A stretch of 64,000 nucleotides of DNA from Pleodorina starrii (lineage: Eukaryota; Chlorophyta; Chlorophyceae; Chlamydomonadales; Volvocaceae), in the NCBI GenBank assembly GCA_030267565.1, contig BRXU01000046.1:186001-250000 (forward strand), given 5' to 3'. Position numbers and translations under genes: made by a program. Of the stretch, positions 9,238 to 20,300 are shown piece by piece (the first letter of the stretch is position 1; every line of letters begins with the position of its first letter). The notes below the pieces were generated by a model, which worked only from the letters and a program-made list of their open reading frames with translations, had not been told where the DNA came from and made no database searches.

Positions 9238-12200
9238 TCACTGCGCCGCGCTGTTGGACGCCACCCTCTGCAGCAGCAGCTTGACCTGCTCCCGACTCAG
9301 CTGCGCCGCCCGCAGCTGCAGCTCCGTGGCTCCCACCCCCAGTCGAGCCACCGCCGTGTACTCGCCCTCGCCCTCGCGCTCGGAGCGCACCAGGTACACC
9401 TCCAGCTCCTGAGCCACGTGGTGAGGGTCCTGGGGGGGGGGAAAGGCGGGGTGGGGCGGGGCGTGTATGTGTGTGGGGGGGGTGTTCAATTATGTGAATG
9501 TGTGTGTGTGGATTTTCCACGGATAGGCCGGAGCCCTGCGCGTGTATGTGTGTGCGTCAGCATACGGGCCGGCCGGGGCGCTCCACACCGCACTCCCTCT
9601 TCCCTCTTCCCCCACCTCAACCCGCAACCCACCTCAACCCGCAACCCACCTCATCGCCTGTCTCTTTTGGATTCTTTTCTCTACTTACATCCCACCTACC
9701 ACGCCCGCCCACCTACCACACCCGCCCGCCCACACCCGCCCCCCACCCCCCCTACCTGGGCCACGCGTGTGGTGGTCACCGAGTCGACCCCCTCACTGCC
9801 CGCCAGCGCCTCCACCAGCCCCTGCACCCGCGCATCTACGGCCCCCGCAGTGGCGCCGGTGGCTGCCTCCCAGGCCAGTCCCTCCAGCGACAGTCGCAGC
9901 GGGTCCGCGGAGGTCTGCTTCACGGACAGCGAGAGGCGGCAGTTGGAGGTGTCCACGAACAACACCTTGGCAGACACCTCCTGGCCTGGGGGGGGGGGTG
10001 GGGGGGGGCGGGGAGGGGTAGAAGAAATCGGCCCGGGACGAGGGGAGGGGCGGGGCGGGGCGGGGGCGAAACGGGAGAGGGGTCAGGGAGTGATATGCTC
10101 CGCGCCTTTATATAACAATGAGCCACTGCGGAGAGGGGGGGGTAATGGTTGGGGGGGTGCGTGCGCGTTGGGGGTTTGGGGGTTATCCACGGATAGGCGT
10201 TTGGGGGAGTTAGTCCGCGCCTTGTGAAAGGCCGTCATCACTTTTCAAATCCAAAACGCGGCCCTCAGCGGGGTCCCAGCAGCACTGGAGCTGTCCCAGC
10301 CAATGCCCCCACCCCACCCCACCCAAACTCCCCCCGCCCGGCTTCTTTCACCGTCGACATCCCGTCGACCCCTTCTCTTTCTTTCCCTCCCTGCAACAGC
10401 CCCCCTCCCTCCCCCCCTCCCTCCCTCCCTCCCTCCCCCCTTCCTCCCCCCCACCCCCTCCCTCCCTCCCTCCCCCCCCACCTGGCACCACCACCTGGTC
10501 CACCGTCATGATGCGGTCCCAGGACACCTCACTCTTGTGGACCAGACCCACAACCTCGGGCATACCCTTCACCTGCGGACAGGAGCACAGGACAGGGCAG
10601 GGCGGGGCAGGACCGGGCAGGTCGGGGCAGGGCAGGACAGGACAGGGCAGGACCGGGCAGGGCAAGGCAGCCGCGGGGCGGGAGGGTGAGGGGTGAGAGG
10701 GAGCGAGTCCGCAGAGGAACGCTGACTGGCTGACATACGCGGGCAGGCGGGCAGGGAGGGGAAGCGGGTGTCCGACGCTCCAGGGACGGCAGCCGCGGCG
10801 GGCGCACGAGCCAGTACAGACGCGCAAGGGCGGGCAGACTCCACGACCCAAGACTCTCTGCGGCTCAGCCGACAGCCCCCCCCGCGCGCGCCGACCCGCT
10901 GCGGCTCGTCTTTCCCCTCCCCTCCCCCCCACAACGTCCGCAGGACGTTGACTTGTTTCATTGTTGCAAATTCCCTCTTCTTCAAATCCCCCCTCCCTCC
11001 CCCCTCCCTCTCACCTGCACGAATGCCCCGTAGTCCTCCACCGCAGTCACCACGCACGTGAGCACCTCGCCCTGCTGGATGCGGCTGAGCGCCTCCGCAG
11101 CCGCCACCTGCCGCTCACTCAGAACCAGCTCCTTGCGGGAGGGGTCCGCCTGAGCGCACACACACATGAACACACACACACCGGCCACCACCACCCGCCA
11201 CCACCGGCCACCACCGGCCACAGCCGACCGACCGACCGACAGGCCGCCCAGCGGGGAGAGGGGTCCAATGGAGCAGGATCGGGGCATATGAGGTCAGGCC
11301 AGTGAGGTAACCAGGCAACAGGAGGCTACTACAGCGGAATAACATCAGCGGGGGGGCTACCGGCGGACCGATATATGAGCGGAGTGACGTCAGCGGGGGG
11401 GTGGGGGTGGAAGCGGAATGACATCAGCGGGCGGCTGCAGGCGGGTGGCGCTCGGGGTACGAGCCAGGGGTTGGACATGGGGATTTGCAGGAGCGCATCG
11501 GGTGTTTTGGGTGTTAAGCAAATTCCGTGCGGAGATGGTGCGTGCCTGTGTGTATGTCTGTCTCGCGTGTGTGTCTCTCTCTCTCTCTCTGTGTCGATCT
11601 CTCTCGGCCGCCTCACCGTGACCACGCGAGCTTTGAGCTGCTGGCCCGTCAGCGTGCTCAGGTCGCCGTTGGTGCAGGCACGCAGGCGGGCGGGGTCCAT
11701 CTGGTTGTAGGGGATGAAGCCTGCACGGTGCCCGGAGGGCAGGGGGGGCGGCGGGTGACTAGGATGACACCGGCGCGGCGGGGCTGAAGGGTGCGGTGGG
11801 GGTAGCGTCGGGGGAGGCCGTCCAACGGGTGGTGGCAGGTGGTGGCGGTGGTGGTGGCGGTGGTGCTGTCGACCCGGCAGTCGGGAGCTTTGGGTTTCCG
11901 TTGCCAGGTAAGTGGGGGCTGGGCAAGGGGCTGGCTCAGCCGACCCCATCCGTGGAGCGGCCAGCGGTTCTGCGCCGCTGACACCGCTGACGCCGGACTT
12001 CCATCCCGGGAAGAAGGTGGTAAGGGTCCAGGGGCGGTTTGCGATTCTTTTGCGGCGGACCCCGGAGGGTGGGCAGCCGCGAGGTCGTTGGTTGGTGCTC
12101 ACCGCGGAGAGGGCCGTACTGCACCATGACGCCACCCTCGTTCTGCCCCACGACCTTGACCTCCACCACCTCGCCGCACGCCTTCGCATCCGCTGCGCGC

Positions 12201-12470
12201 TGGTACGCATCGGCGAGGGCCGCGGCCGACGCGGGCGGCTGGGCCTGCGCCTGCTGCGCTGCGCTCGCTGGCTTCGGCCGAGTCAGCTGGGGCAAAGGCG
12301 CTTCTGGCGCAGCCTTCTTCGCCTAAATTGTATTGGAGAGAAATTTTGTAGTAGGATTGCGAGAATGTTCCAGTTAAGGAATATGGAACGTGTTGCTTGC
12401 TCGAACCACATACCGAGCCCGCACCTGCATAGCAACAATTCGAGGCGCTGGACCACGCGACTGAAAGCAT
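9238..12470 (-). CDS. S1-domain RNA-binding protein, SRRP1-like (organelle ribosome associated)
   Basis: Seven exons: 12414-12470, 12103-12322, 11617-11720, 11015-11149, 10482-10572, 9756-9985, 9238-9429. Lengths sum to 343 codons in one frame. Two S1 domains are visible. The first is VVEVKVVGQNEGGVMVQYG, LRGGFIPYNQMDPARL (about residues 60-125), followed by KELVLSERQ. The second is GEVLTCVVTAVEDYGAFVQ, VVGLVHKSEVSWDRI, then RLSLSVKQTSADPL (about 154-230). A helical C-terminal tail of about 115 residues follows. This architecture matches the plant plastid S1 RNA-binding ribosomal protein 1 group rather than multi-repeat bacterial S1. Exon 1 (MLSVAWSSASNCCYAGAGS) is my best choice for a targeting-peptide start but is the least secure part. 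Introns are rich in CCCTCC and GGGCAGGACAGG runs. Confidence 0.85.
10583..10670. repeat. GGGCAGGACAGG-type simple array in an S1-gene intron
   Basis: Imperfect decamer-like repeats of GGGCAGGACA/GGGCAGGACC lie in the intron at 10573-11014. On the coding strand this is a C/T-rich tract close to the acceptor, so it doubles as an extended polypyrimidine region. Confidence 0.75.
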
Positions 12471-13880
12471 CGTCTGGATTGCGCCAAAGAGCTAGTCCGC
12501 GACGAGCGCAGCTGAGAATCAGCGATGGTGCCCCGTAAGACCCTCATTTTAGAGCAAAGAGACCGGTGGCTGCACTGTCAGAGACAAACGACACAGGAAG
12601 GGTATCCCTACATAAATAAAGCATAGAATAATATTTAAGAAGCTCCCGTTCACTTTAACATCTCTGAGCAACATACATTGTACGACTTGTGGCTGTTGTC
12701 AGATACTCTCAATGCAGCCCACGCTGACGCGACTTCTTGCCCGGCACAGCGGAATCCACACACAGGATCGAAACTTGACGCACGAGCAACGTCATGCAGC
12801 GGAACTCCTCAAACCCGACAACGCCATCCTCTACCCCGCTGTACAACAGGGCACTACCAGATAGGAGCGCCCCGGAATCGAGCCTCCACTTCAACTATCG
12901 GTAGATTTAATCTCCTCAGCCAGCACTGTAAAGCTTGCCCGCTTTAGACCAAGCCCAGCTCGATTGACTCCAGCTTCGTGGAGGTTCTCGCTGGCCTCCT
13001 CTGGTTACGCACGCCCCCACGATCGCACACGTCACGAACGCAGCCAAGCTCAGATATAGCCACGGCGGTGGGTTAAGGCGAAGTGGATGCACTATGGAAT
13101 TGAAAGCTAGAAGGTTTACAAGCTTGGGATGCTGGCCAGCCTGGCCAGCCTGGGCCAGCCTTATCACGTACGGGTACCGGTATACCGGTAGTTGTGACGG
13201 CAGGAGGGGCTTGGAAACAACGAGATGCTTCATGGGTAGCTTAGACGAGCCCTCCTTCCTCAGCGCAAAGTGCTGCTAATTCCCATACGCGTGAAAGCAA
13301 GCTGGAACTATGGACGAGGACTCACGGCGGTGCGCATCGTGTGATCGCTTGTGTGTGGCGGGCACCTGCCGCTGGGCGTCCTTAAACCAAAGCACGTTAC
13401 CACTCGCGCGATGTGATTTCTTGGGATCCTTGGACAGTCCCGCTAAGGCAAATGATGACCAGAGTCCTAAATATGTCGCTTATGCCGGCAAAAAAGACGC
13501 TGGCAGGCAGGTACAGCGCAGTGCAGCTGACGACGCGAATGCTAATGCCAAGCGAGTGCCGTTGTTGGCCTCGACAGTCCCGTTATGTGGTCCAAACTGC
13601 CGGCGACAGACGACATCATCCGCAACACCCTGAGAGAGCCATGGCTGGGCAGGGGACTCTCAAACCGGACTGCATATCTTGGATGCACTGGACGCAACTT
13701 TTGCACAAGAGGTATCGCTTTACGATGCTGATCGTATTAAGGGGCCACGGTCTGTCGAATCGCGTACTCAAAGTTGAAGGTTACGGCAGCGTCCGTACAC
13801 AATGGCGGCGCTGGGTCAAGCGCGCAGCGAAGCCCTTGCTTCGTTCTTTCCCAACATTTTGCGGTGGTGAAGCAGTAACG
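12471..13880. other. Divergent intergenic region between S1 and L10a genes, no gene seen
   Basis: The region separates the S1 gene (-) from L10a (+) and should contain both promoters. Only weak shadow frames are present. Two overlapping TACCGGTA palindromes sit at 13175 and 13183. Confidence 0.4.
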
Positions 13881-15312
13881 ATGAGCAAGCTTCAGAGCGA
13901 CGTTCTCCGCGAGAGCGTCACCAGTAGGTCTAGCTTTACTTTTGCCGGCGCACATGTGCGATAGATCACCAGCTTCTAATTTTCCTTACATTATTCTCAA
14001 AATTAATTTGCAGATGTGGTGGAGGGGTCTAAGGCCAAGCCCCGCAAGTTCCTGGAGACTATTGAGCTGCAGATTGGTCTGAAGAACTATGACCCCCAGA
14101 AGGACAAGCGTTTCAGCGGCAGCGTCAGGCTGCCTTTCGTGCCTCGCCCGCGCATGAAGGTGTGCGTGCTCGGTGACGTGAAGCACTGCGAGCAGGCCGG
14201 CGCCATTGGCGTGGACGCTAAGGGTGTGGAGGACCTGAAGAAGCTGAACAAGAACAAGAAGCTGGTGAAGAAGCTGGGTAGGTTGCGCAAACAGCCGTAA
14301 CGGTTTGCTGTCTTGGTCGGCGGGCGGCTCACCCATTTATACATTCTGCGGTGCAGCCCAGAGCTACCACGCTTTCCTGGCGTCGGACTCTGTCATCAAG
14401 CAGATTCCTCGTCTGTTGGGCCCCGGCCTCAACAAGGCAGGCAAGTTCCCTGCTCCTATCAACAAGAACCTGGAGGAGATGGTGAGGACTTCGCGTGACT
14501 CCGCATCGCTTGTTACGGGCTGGACGACGGACATTTGGTTTGGGGGTATCTTTGCCGAGTTCGGGGGTGTGGGTTTCTCGTAGGATTGCGGCGGAATCCC
14601 GGACGGGTTGCATAGGCTTGTCGGACTCGGAACGGGGTTGTGGGTATAGGGCCGCTGGATATTGCGCCCGCACATGGGTGGGCGTGCGGGGGCATGGGTG
14701 GGCGTGCGATAATGCATTTGCGTGGGCTTCCTGGACACGCGAGTTGGATTCGGTTGCGAGTTCGAGGGGGGCGGTGGGGGCAGGGGGCATGCTTCCAGCC
14801 TGCAAGCTGCGATTTGGCGCGCGCCCAATTGCATTTGCCGTTGCGTGTGCTACCCATGGTGACCCATACGTCATGCGCCGCTGTCCTCAGTTGAATAGCC
14901 TACCTGTACGCGCCGGAAAGTGCATCCAGTGGTCCTTTTGTCTCGGAACACCGGCAATGGCCTGGTCAGCCAGCGTTAAGACCCGCGTCCGGTAAAGCTG
15001 GGCAGCACTCCGGAGGGCCTTTTCTGGAGTGTCTCTGTGTCAGTTGGCCGAATCGGTTCTTGAGACGGTCTGGCCTGTCCGTCCACCCTCTTTCCATAGG
15101 TGATGGAGACCAAGTGCAGCATCAAGTTCCAGCTGAAGAAGGTGCTGTGCATGGGTGTTGCCGTCGCCAACGTGGGCATGACCGAGGGCGAGATCCGCAC
15201 CAACATCATGTACGCCGTCAACTTCTTGGTCTCGCTGCTGAAGAAGAACTGGCAGAACGTGCGCTGCCTGTACATCAAGTCTTCTATGGGCAAGCCCATC
15301 CGCGTGTACTAA
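13881..15312 (+). CDS. RPL10a: 60S ribosomal protein L10a (uL1)
   Basis: Four exons: 13881-13923, 14014-14277, 14357-14481, 15100-15312, summing to 215 codons (214 residues, the usual size). The start reads [20 protein letters not shown]. Family landmarks follow: [55 protein letters not shown] (the uL1 RNA-contact loop), and [14 protein letters not shown] to the end [11 protein letters not shown]. uL1 forms the L1 stalk of the cytosolic large ribosomal subunit and helps deacylated tRNA leave the E site. The third intron (618 bp) is the longest. No missing residues were noticed. Confidence 0.97.
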
Positions 15313-15603
15313 GCGTTGGGCAGCTGCACGGGACCGCAGGGCACTTGCCGGATTCCCCTGGGTGTGCTGGCCCCACACTCGGCCCGGCGGTGCTCGCGGT
15401 TCTTGGTCTCGGGAATCCACCACCACATTGTTGACGTTCGTCGCACGAACACTACCAAGTGCTGTGGCATCTGTCAGCAGTTACATTGGGAGCTCATTTA
15501 TGGCTTGAGCGTTCGTTGCACGCTTCGCTGCGTCGGGATTGTTCATGCATATCTGCCTCTGCTGAACTCGTTTTATCGGTGGACATAGGTCCACAGGGGT
15601 TTG

Positions 15604-15608
15604 TGTAA
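15604..15608 (+). terminator. Probable L10a polyadenylation signal TGTAA
   Basis: This is the first TGTAA after the L10a stop, 292 nt downstream. TGTAA is the characteristic poly(A) signal of chlorophycean algae. Confidence 0.6.
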
Positions 15609-16954
15609 CATCCTGCGTGGTGAAGGCTTCTCTTTTGTCGATGGCGGTCGCCGGAATATTGCACGGAGTTCGCTGGTGAGCCCGACGACATCAACAGCTT
15701 ATCACAATTCCATTTCTTCGCGTCACTGCCAGTGGGCTCAAGCGCTCATATCCCTCGTCCTACAATATCTGAACACAAATCAGCAGGATGCACACCGCAG
15801 CGCATCCCTACACTGGGTATGTCACTTCAACACAGCCCATAGATCAAATATGTAGCGATGACGCGCACCTTAATAGGGCTTCGTCAACAACTTTGACATT
15901 AACAGTCATCAGCTTGGGGCTTGGCACGGAACCCTAAGACCCAACTGACACGATTCTGTGTAAGTCAAGGTAGGTCTGCCGTAAGTTATGAACGGACCCG
16001 TGGGTCCAGTGTGATGCCGATGGGGCTAGTCAGGTCTGCAGCGCACATGCCCCTGAAACGGTTGGCATCACTCTTCCGCACAGCAAGTTTTGTTGCAGAC
16101 TCAGGGAAAGACGTCAACCGGAAGATATACCGCTTCTCGAGTACAATTCACAGTAGTGCGGTCAGCAGTACGCTTGGATGCCTGTGGGGAAGCGCGGTGC
16201 CGTACACGCACGTACATTTCGGCAGCCCTGCGATGGACTTCCGTGGATATGATGGGCCTCCAGGGTTGTGACATGTGCGCCATGAGGCAGCCGTAATATG
16301 CGGGGCGCCTCCGCTTTATGTCTAGCGTCTGGGACACTGGGCATATAGCACCTTCCGCTCAATCGTTCACGGGGGCGTGGTAACACACCCGCCCGTCATC
16401 GCAATTTTGCAACTATCCATGGCTCCCCGGCTTCTACCGCGGCCTCTGCACAAACGGGTTCTGGGGCTCTGGAGCTTCAGTGCCGTTGGGCTATCAGGTC
16501 CTGACCTCAGGTGGGTCCTGGTCGACCCGGGTTCTTTGGGGTGGTTGGGGGCTCGCTCGCGTGTGGTGGGCCAAAGGTAGTGCAAACGGACTCATGCATT
16601 GCGGGGACTCGCGCGCAGCCCGTGCCGCGGACAAGCATGCAGCAGAGACCAGGACCTGGCCCATTGCGGTTTTTCTGCACGTGGAACGCTGTCAGGTTTC
16701 AATGTGGGCCTGTTTCGCAGTCGCTGGTAGTAGTCGCTGGTGTTTCCCTTCTCCCCCAGAGTTTACTCGTTCATACATGACGTGTGGTGTCCAACTTGGT
16801 TGCCCTGTGTGGTGTGGTGTCTGAACATGCTAGACCTTGTCGCTTCCGGTGGGCCCGCTGGATCCACCTCCTTCGAGGGGTCTGGATCTCTGGAAGCGCC
16901 ATACAACTACTACCTAGATACTAGGGAAGATGCCCGCAAGCCTTTCGCTCGAAC

Positions 16955-16959
16955 TTACA
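16955..16959 (-). terminator. Probable clathrin polyadenylation signal TGTAA
   Basis: TTACA on the plus strand is TGTAA on the clathrin strand. It lies about 380 nt past the stop, a normal 3' UTR length for the group. Confidence 0.45.
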
Positions 16960-17337
16960 CTAGCGGAGCAAACCCCGTCGATGCGTATCCTGTCTTGCCC
17001 GCCGTTGTGAACCGTCCGAGCAATAACATGCCAAAATTCACACCTCTCGCCCCCTGGCTGCCAACATCCTGATGCGTCGTCTGCTGGCGGCACATGCCAT
17101 CCCGCCGCCCCAAATGATCAGACCAGCACGAAAAAAATAAGCGGTTGTTGCCTACTCACTTCCCTTGAATGCTATCCTAGCATCCTACCCCACCATGCAT
17201 TAAATTTTTCAGCGAAGTGCGAAGCAAGGGCTTGACGCTCTCGTGTGAAAAGCCCCGTCAAGACACGTGTCCTTCACGGATGCACTCAAAACAAGTCATC
17301 TAGCAACATGAATGAACAGTTCTACGCCAAGCGCCCG

Positions 17338-20300
17338 TTAGTATTGCCCGTACCCGGGGGCGCCAAAGCCCCCGCCCATGTGCGGTGGGGCCCCGAACGG
17401 CGCGCCGTGTGGTGCACCGAAGCCGCCCGTGGGACCCGCCGCTGCCGCGTGCGGCTCGCCGTAGCCGCCGCCTGGCCCGCCCGGCCCCACCATGTTGGGC
17501 GCTGGCAATGCCAGCGGCATGAGTGTCGCATACGCGTTGCGCTGGGCCTCCTGGTGGCGTTGTGCCTGCGGAAACGCGTCGTGGAAAGTTCTAGTAAGGA
17601 AGCTCTGAACATCCCTGGGTTTTTGAAGGGACGGCTGTCGTGCAACGGTTCCGATGCGGAGCGCAAAAAACCACATTGACTGCCCAGCCTGATCGCGAGG
17701 CCGATTTCGCATTCCAGTCGGTTGACCCCATGGATCTCAGCGCGATGCCAGCCCCCGCACCTGCTGCGCCTCCTCCTTCTCCTTCTGCTGCTCCTTGCGC
17801 TCGCTCATGAGCAGGTCCACCTTGCCGACGTACTCCTTCAGCATCTGCGCACAGAACACGAACAATCGTTTGTTTTGGGACTATATACCCTGCCTGCGCC
17901 TCACCCTCCAGGTTTCTCGGCCCGCAGCTCACATGGCGTCAGCACCCGTACCTGGATCATGTACGGCATTGAGAAGTCGGTGAGCCCGTTCATCCAGGAC
18001 AACTCCAGCACAACGTCGGGCCGCAGCAGGTCGTAGCACGTGTATAGGCACGCCGCGAAGCACTCCTTCTCGCCCTTCTCAATGAAGTACCTGCACATAA
18101 CCAAAGCGGTAATATATCGTGAGAACTTGACATCCGCTGGACCGCTGTCTCTACCGTTGGCCCGGTAACTCCACTCTGTCCCGAAGGTCTGAAGGCAAAC
18201 TATTGCAGCATCCGTATGGGCGCAGTCCGCCCGTGGGCAGCTTTCGAGTGCCTTGCACCGGTACCGAATACGTTCTCGAGGTGACACGACATGGTGGCAC
18301 TTTTAGGCCCGCTCACCGGAGCAGCTCGTCCGCCAGCTCGACGTCACCGCTCTGCGCCGTGGTCTCCATGGCATCCCGGAAGAGGGCGTCCGCCTTGGCA
18401 AGCTCGACAGCGCGCCGCCACTTCCCGTTCTGCTTGTAGACCATGGCTGCCAGTCGCCGGAACTCGATAAGCTCGTGCTTTTCGAGCCGAGTCGCCAGCG
18501 CCAACTGCCCAGCGAGTGAGGAGACGGGAAAGGGTGCAGTACGCAGTTCAAGACGACGGGACATTGGCCATTGGCCACCGGAAGAAGTGTTCGCGCTTCC
18601 GGGCTCCGCTTCATGTTCCAACAGCTCCGATGACTGGGCAATGCCTACCACTGATGGGGGTTCCACGCTGGAAAGTCGTACATGTTGCACCAAGGCGCGA
18701 TACACCACGCGCGATAATGCTTAACGAAATGCGGGGGCCGTCTCCCCGCAGCGCACCTGGTCGAAGTTGTCATAGGTCGAGATGGAGTGCTTGAGCCCCT
18801 CGAAGTCCTCCTCCTCGATGAGCAGCGCGTTGATGGCCTCGTTGACCTCGGCGTGGTTGGCTTTCTGCTCGTGTGCAACAGCAGGGTTAGCAATCAGCAC
18901 GTCACCGACCGTGCTTGGAATCAGCAAAAATCGCGCCGCAATGGAAAGCCGACCGCGGTTCTCAGAAACAAACGGCAGGCAGGGGTGCCCACTTACAAGG
19001 CCTTTGCCATCCGTTTCGCTTGGTACCCAATTATCGGATAAGCACTCAACGCGCCCGTCAAGCGCTGCGCACCTGAAGGGACAGACCGGGCAAGTACCAA
19101 CTAGCTCGCCCCGCCGCGCCCCCTCCCAGCCCCCGGCCCCCGCACCTGCACGCCCAGCAGGTAGTCCTTGATGAGCGGCAGTTGGTTGGCGCGGCGCATC
19201 ATGTCCACCACACGGCCGTGGTCAAGCCGCGACTGCAGCACGCCCAGCAGGTCGCACAGCAGGTCGGGGTGCTCGTCCAGGTAGAAGGCCAGACCGCGGT
19301 AGTGCGTCTCCGTGGAGGAAACCTGCCGTTCGGGGGTTCAACAAGGTGGTTCAAAAGGGGACCGGGCGAAGGCGTTAAGATGAAATGTGAGGGACGGCAT
19401 GCCATCCAAGGCTGTGGCTTGCAAACCTCCAGCATGCCGAGCCGTAAACAAACTTGCGTACAAGGTGGTTCCAAATGGGATGAATTGACGTGTCCGCAGA
19501 TCAGGGGGCTGAGCCGCGCCGCACGCTCCTGCGGCACAGACTACTTCGTAGCCATTGTGTACCCAGCACCTCCGTCTCACCTTGACGGCCACATCCTTGA
19601 ACTGCACGTGCTCCCACGCCACCGGCGAGTGGTTGATCATGCACAGTGCGGCGTTGTCGTACTCATCGTACGAGATGTATAGCAGCGTAAGCTCCTTCCA
19701 GTGCTGCTGCTCGTCGCACACGCGAATGAGACGCGGGATGTTGAGCCGGTTCCCGAACAGCTTCAGGTGCTCCATCAGCTTCTCAGGCCTGCGCGGACCG
19801 CCAGTTGCGGAAGCGCTTCAAGACGGGCCCACACACGCCAGCACTGCGTCTCCGCGGCACACAATGCACCTGGGCCGCTAAGCAGGCCTGCTCTCTTCCC
19901 CTGCCACCGACAGGCTCTGCATTTTTTCCTAGCCGTTCTCTTTAGTATTTGCCGGCTAAGGGGCGCTCGCTTACCTGTAGCGGGCGTACAGGATGCCCAA
20001 CTCCGTGAAGATGCCCATGTGCGCCCGCTCCAGGCCGATGCCGCTCTCCATTAGGGAGATGAGCTCGTCGAAGTGGCCCTTGCGCTGGTAGTACTCAGAG
20101 ACCTGCATCGCACAGGCGCGGTCACGGAGGGCGCCAGCTCAAGCTTACAAAGCGCATACATGTCCTAAAACCGCTGTCCGCTCGATTATTTGGGATGAAA
20201 TCCGCGAGCGTTGGTGTGCTGACCCCGAACAAATACGTGCACGGCAGAGCATGCCCTAGAATCCCTAGAATCCGCGCACGCTGTAGACCCCGCCTGCCAG

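Larger units (their letters stand above)
15313..17337. other. Intergenic between L10a and clathrin 3' ends, no recognised gene
   Basis: This contains the L10a 3' untranslated region and, at the right, that of the clathrin gene. A plus-strand frame at 16740-17072 has fairly protein-like sequence from an ATG near 16827 (MLDLVASGGPAGSTSFEG...), but I do not recognise it and see no splice partners. Confidence 0.4.

Noticed and set aside
8407..10227. 606-codon plus-strand open frame, Pro/Arg-rich
   Set aside because: C-rich intergenic and antisense-intron sequence; it overlaps the last two S1-gene exons in antisense and has no domain.
12295..12322. Start of the S1-domain protein within exon 2
   Set aside because: The apparent start there is not ATG, and an acceptor AG at 12323-12324 opens the exon with AKKAAPEAPLP, so an upstream exon is needed.
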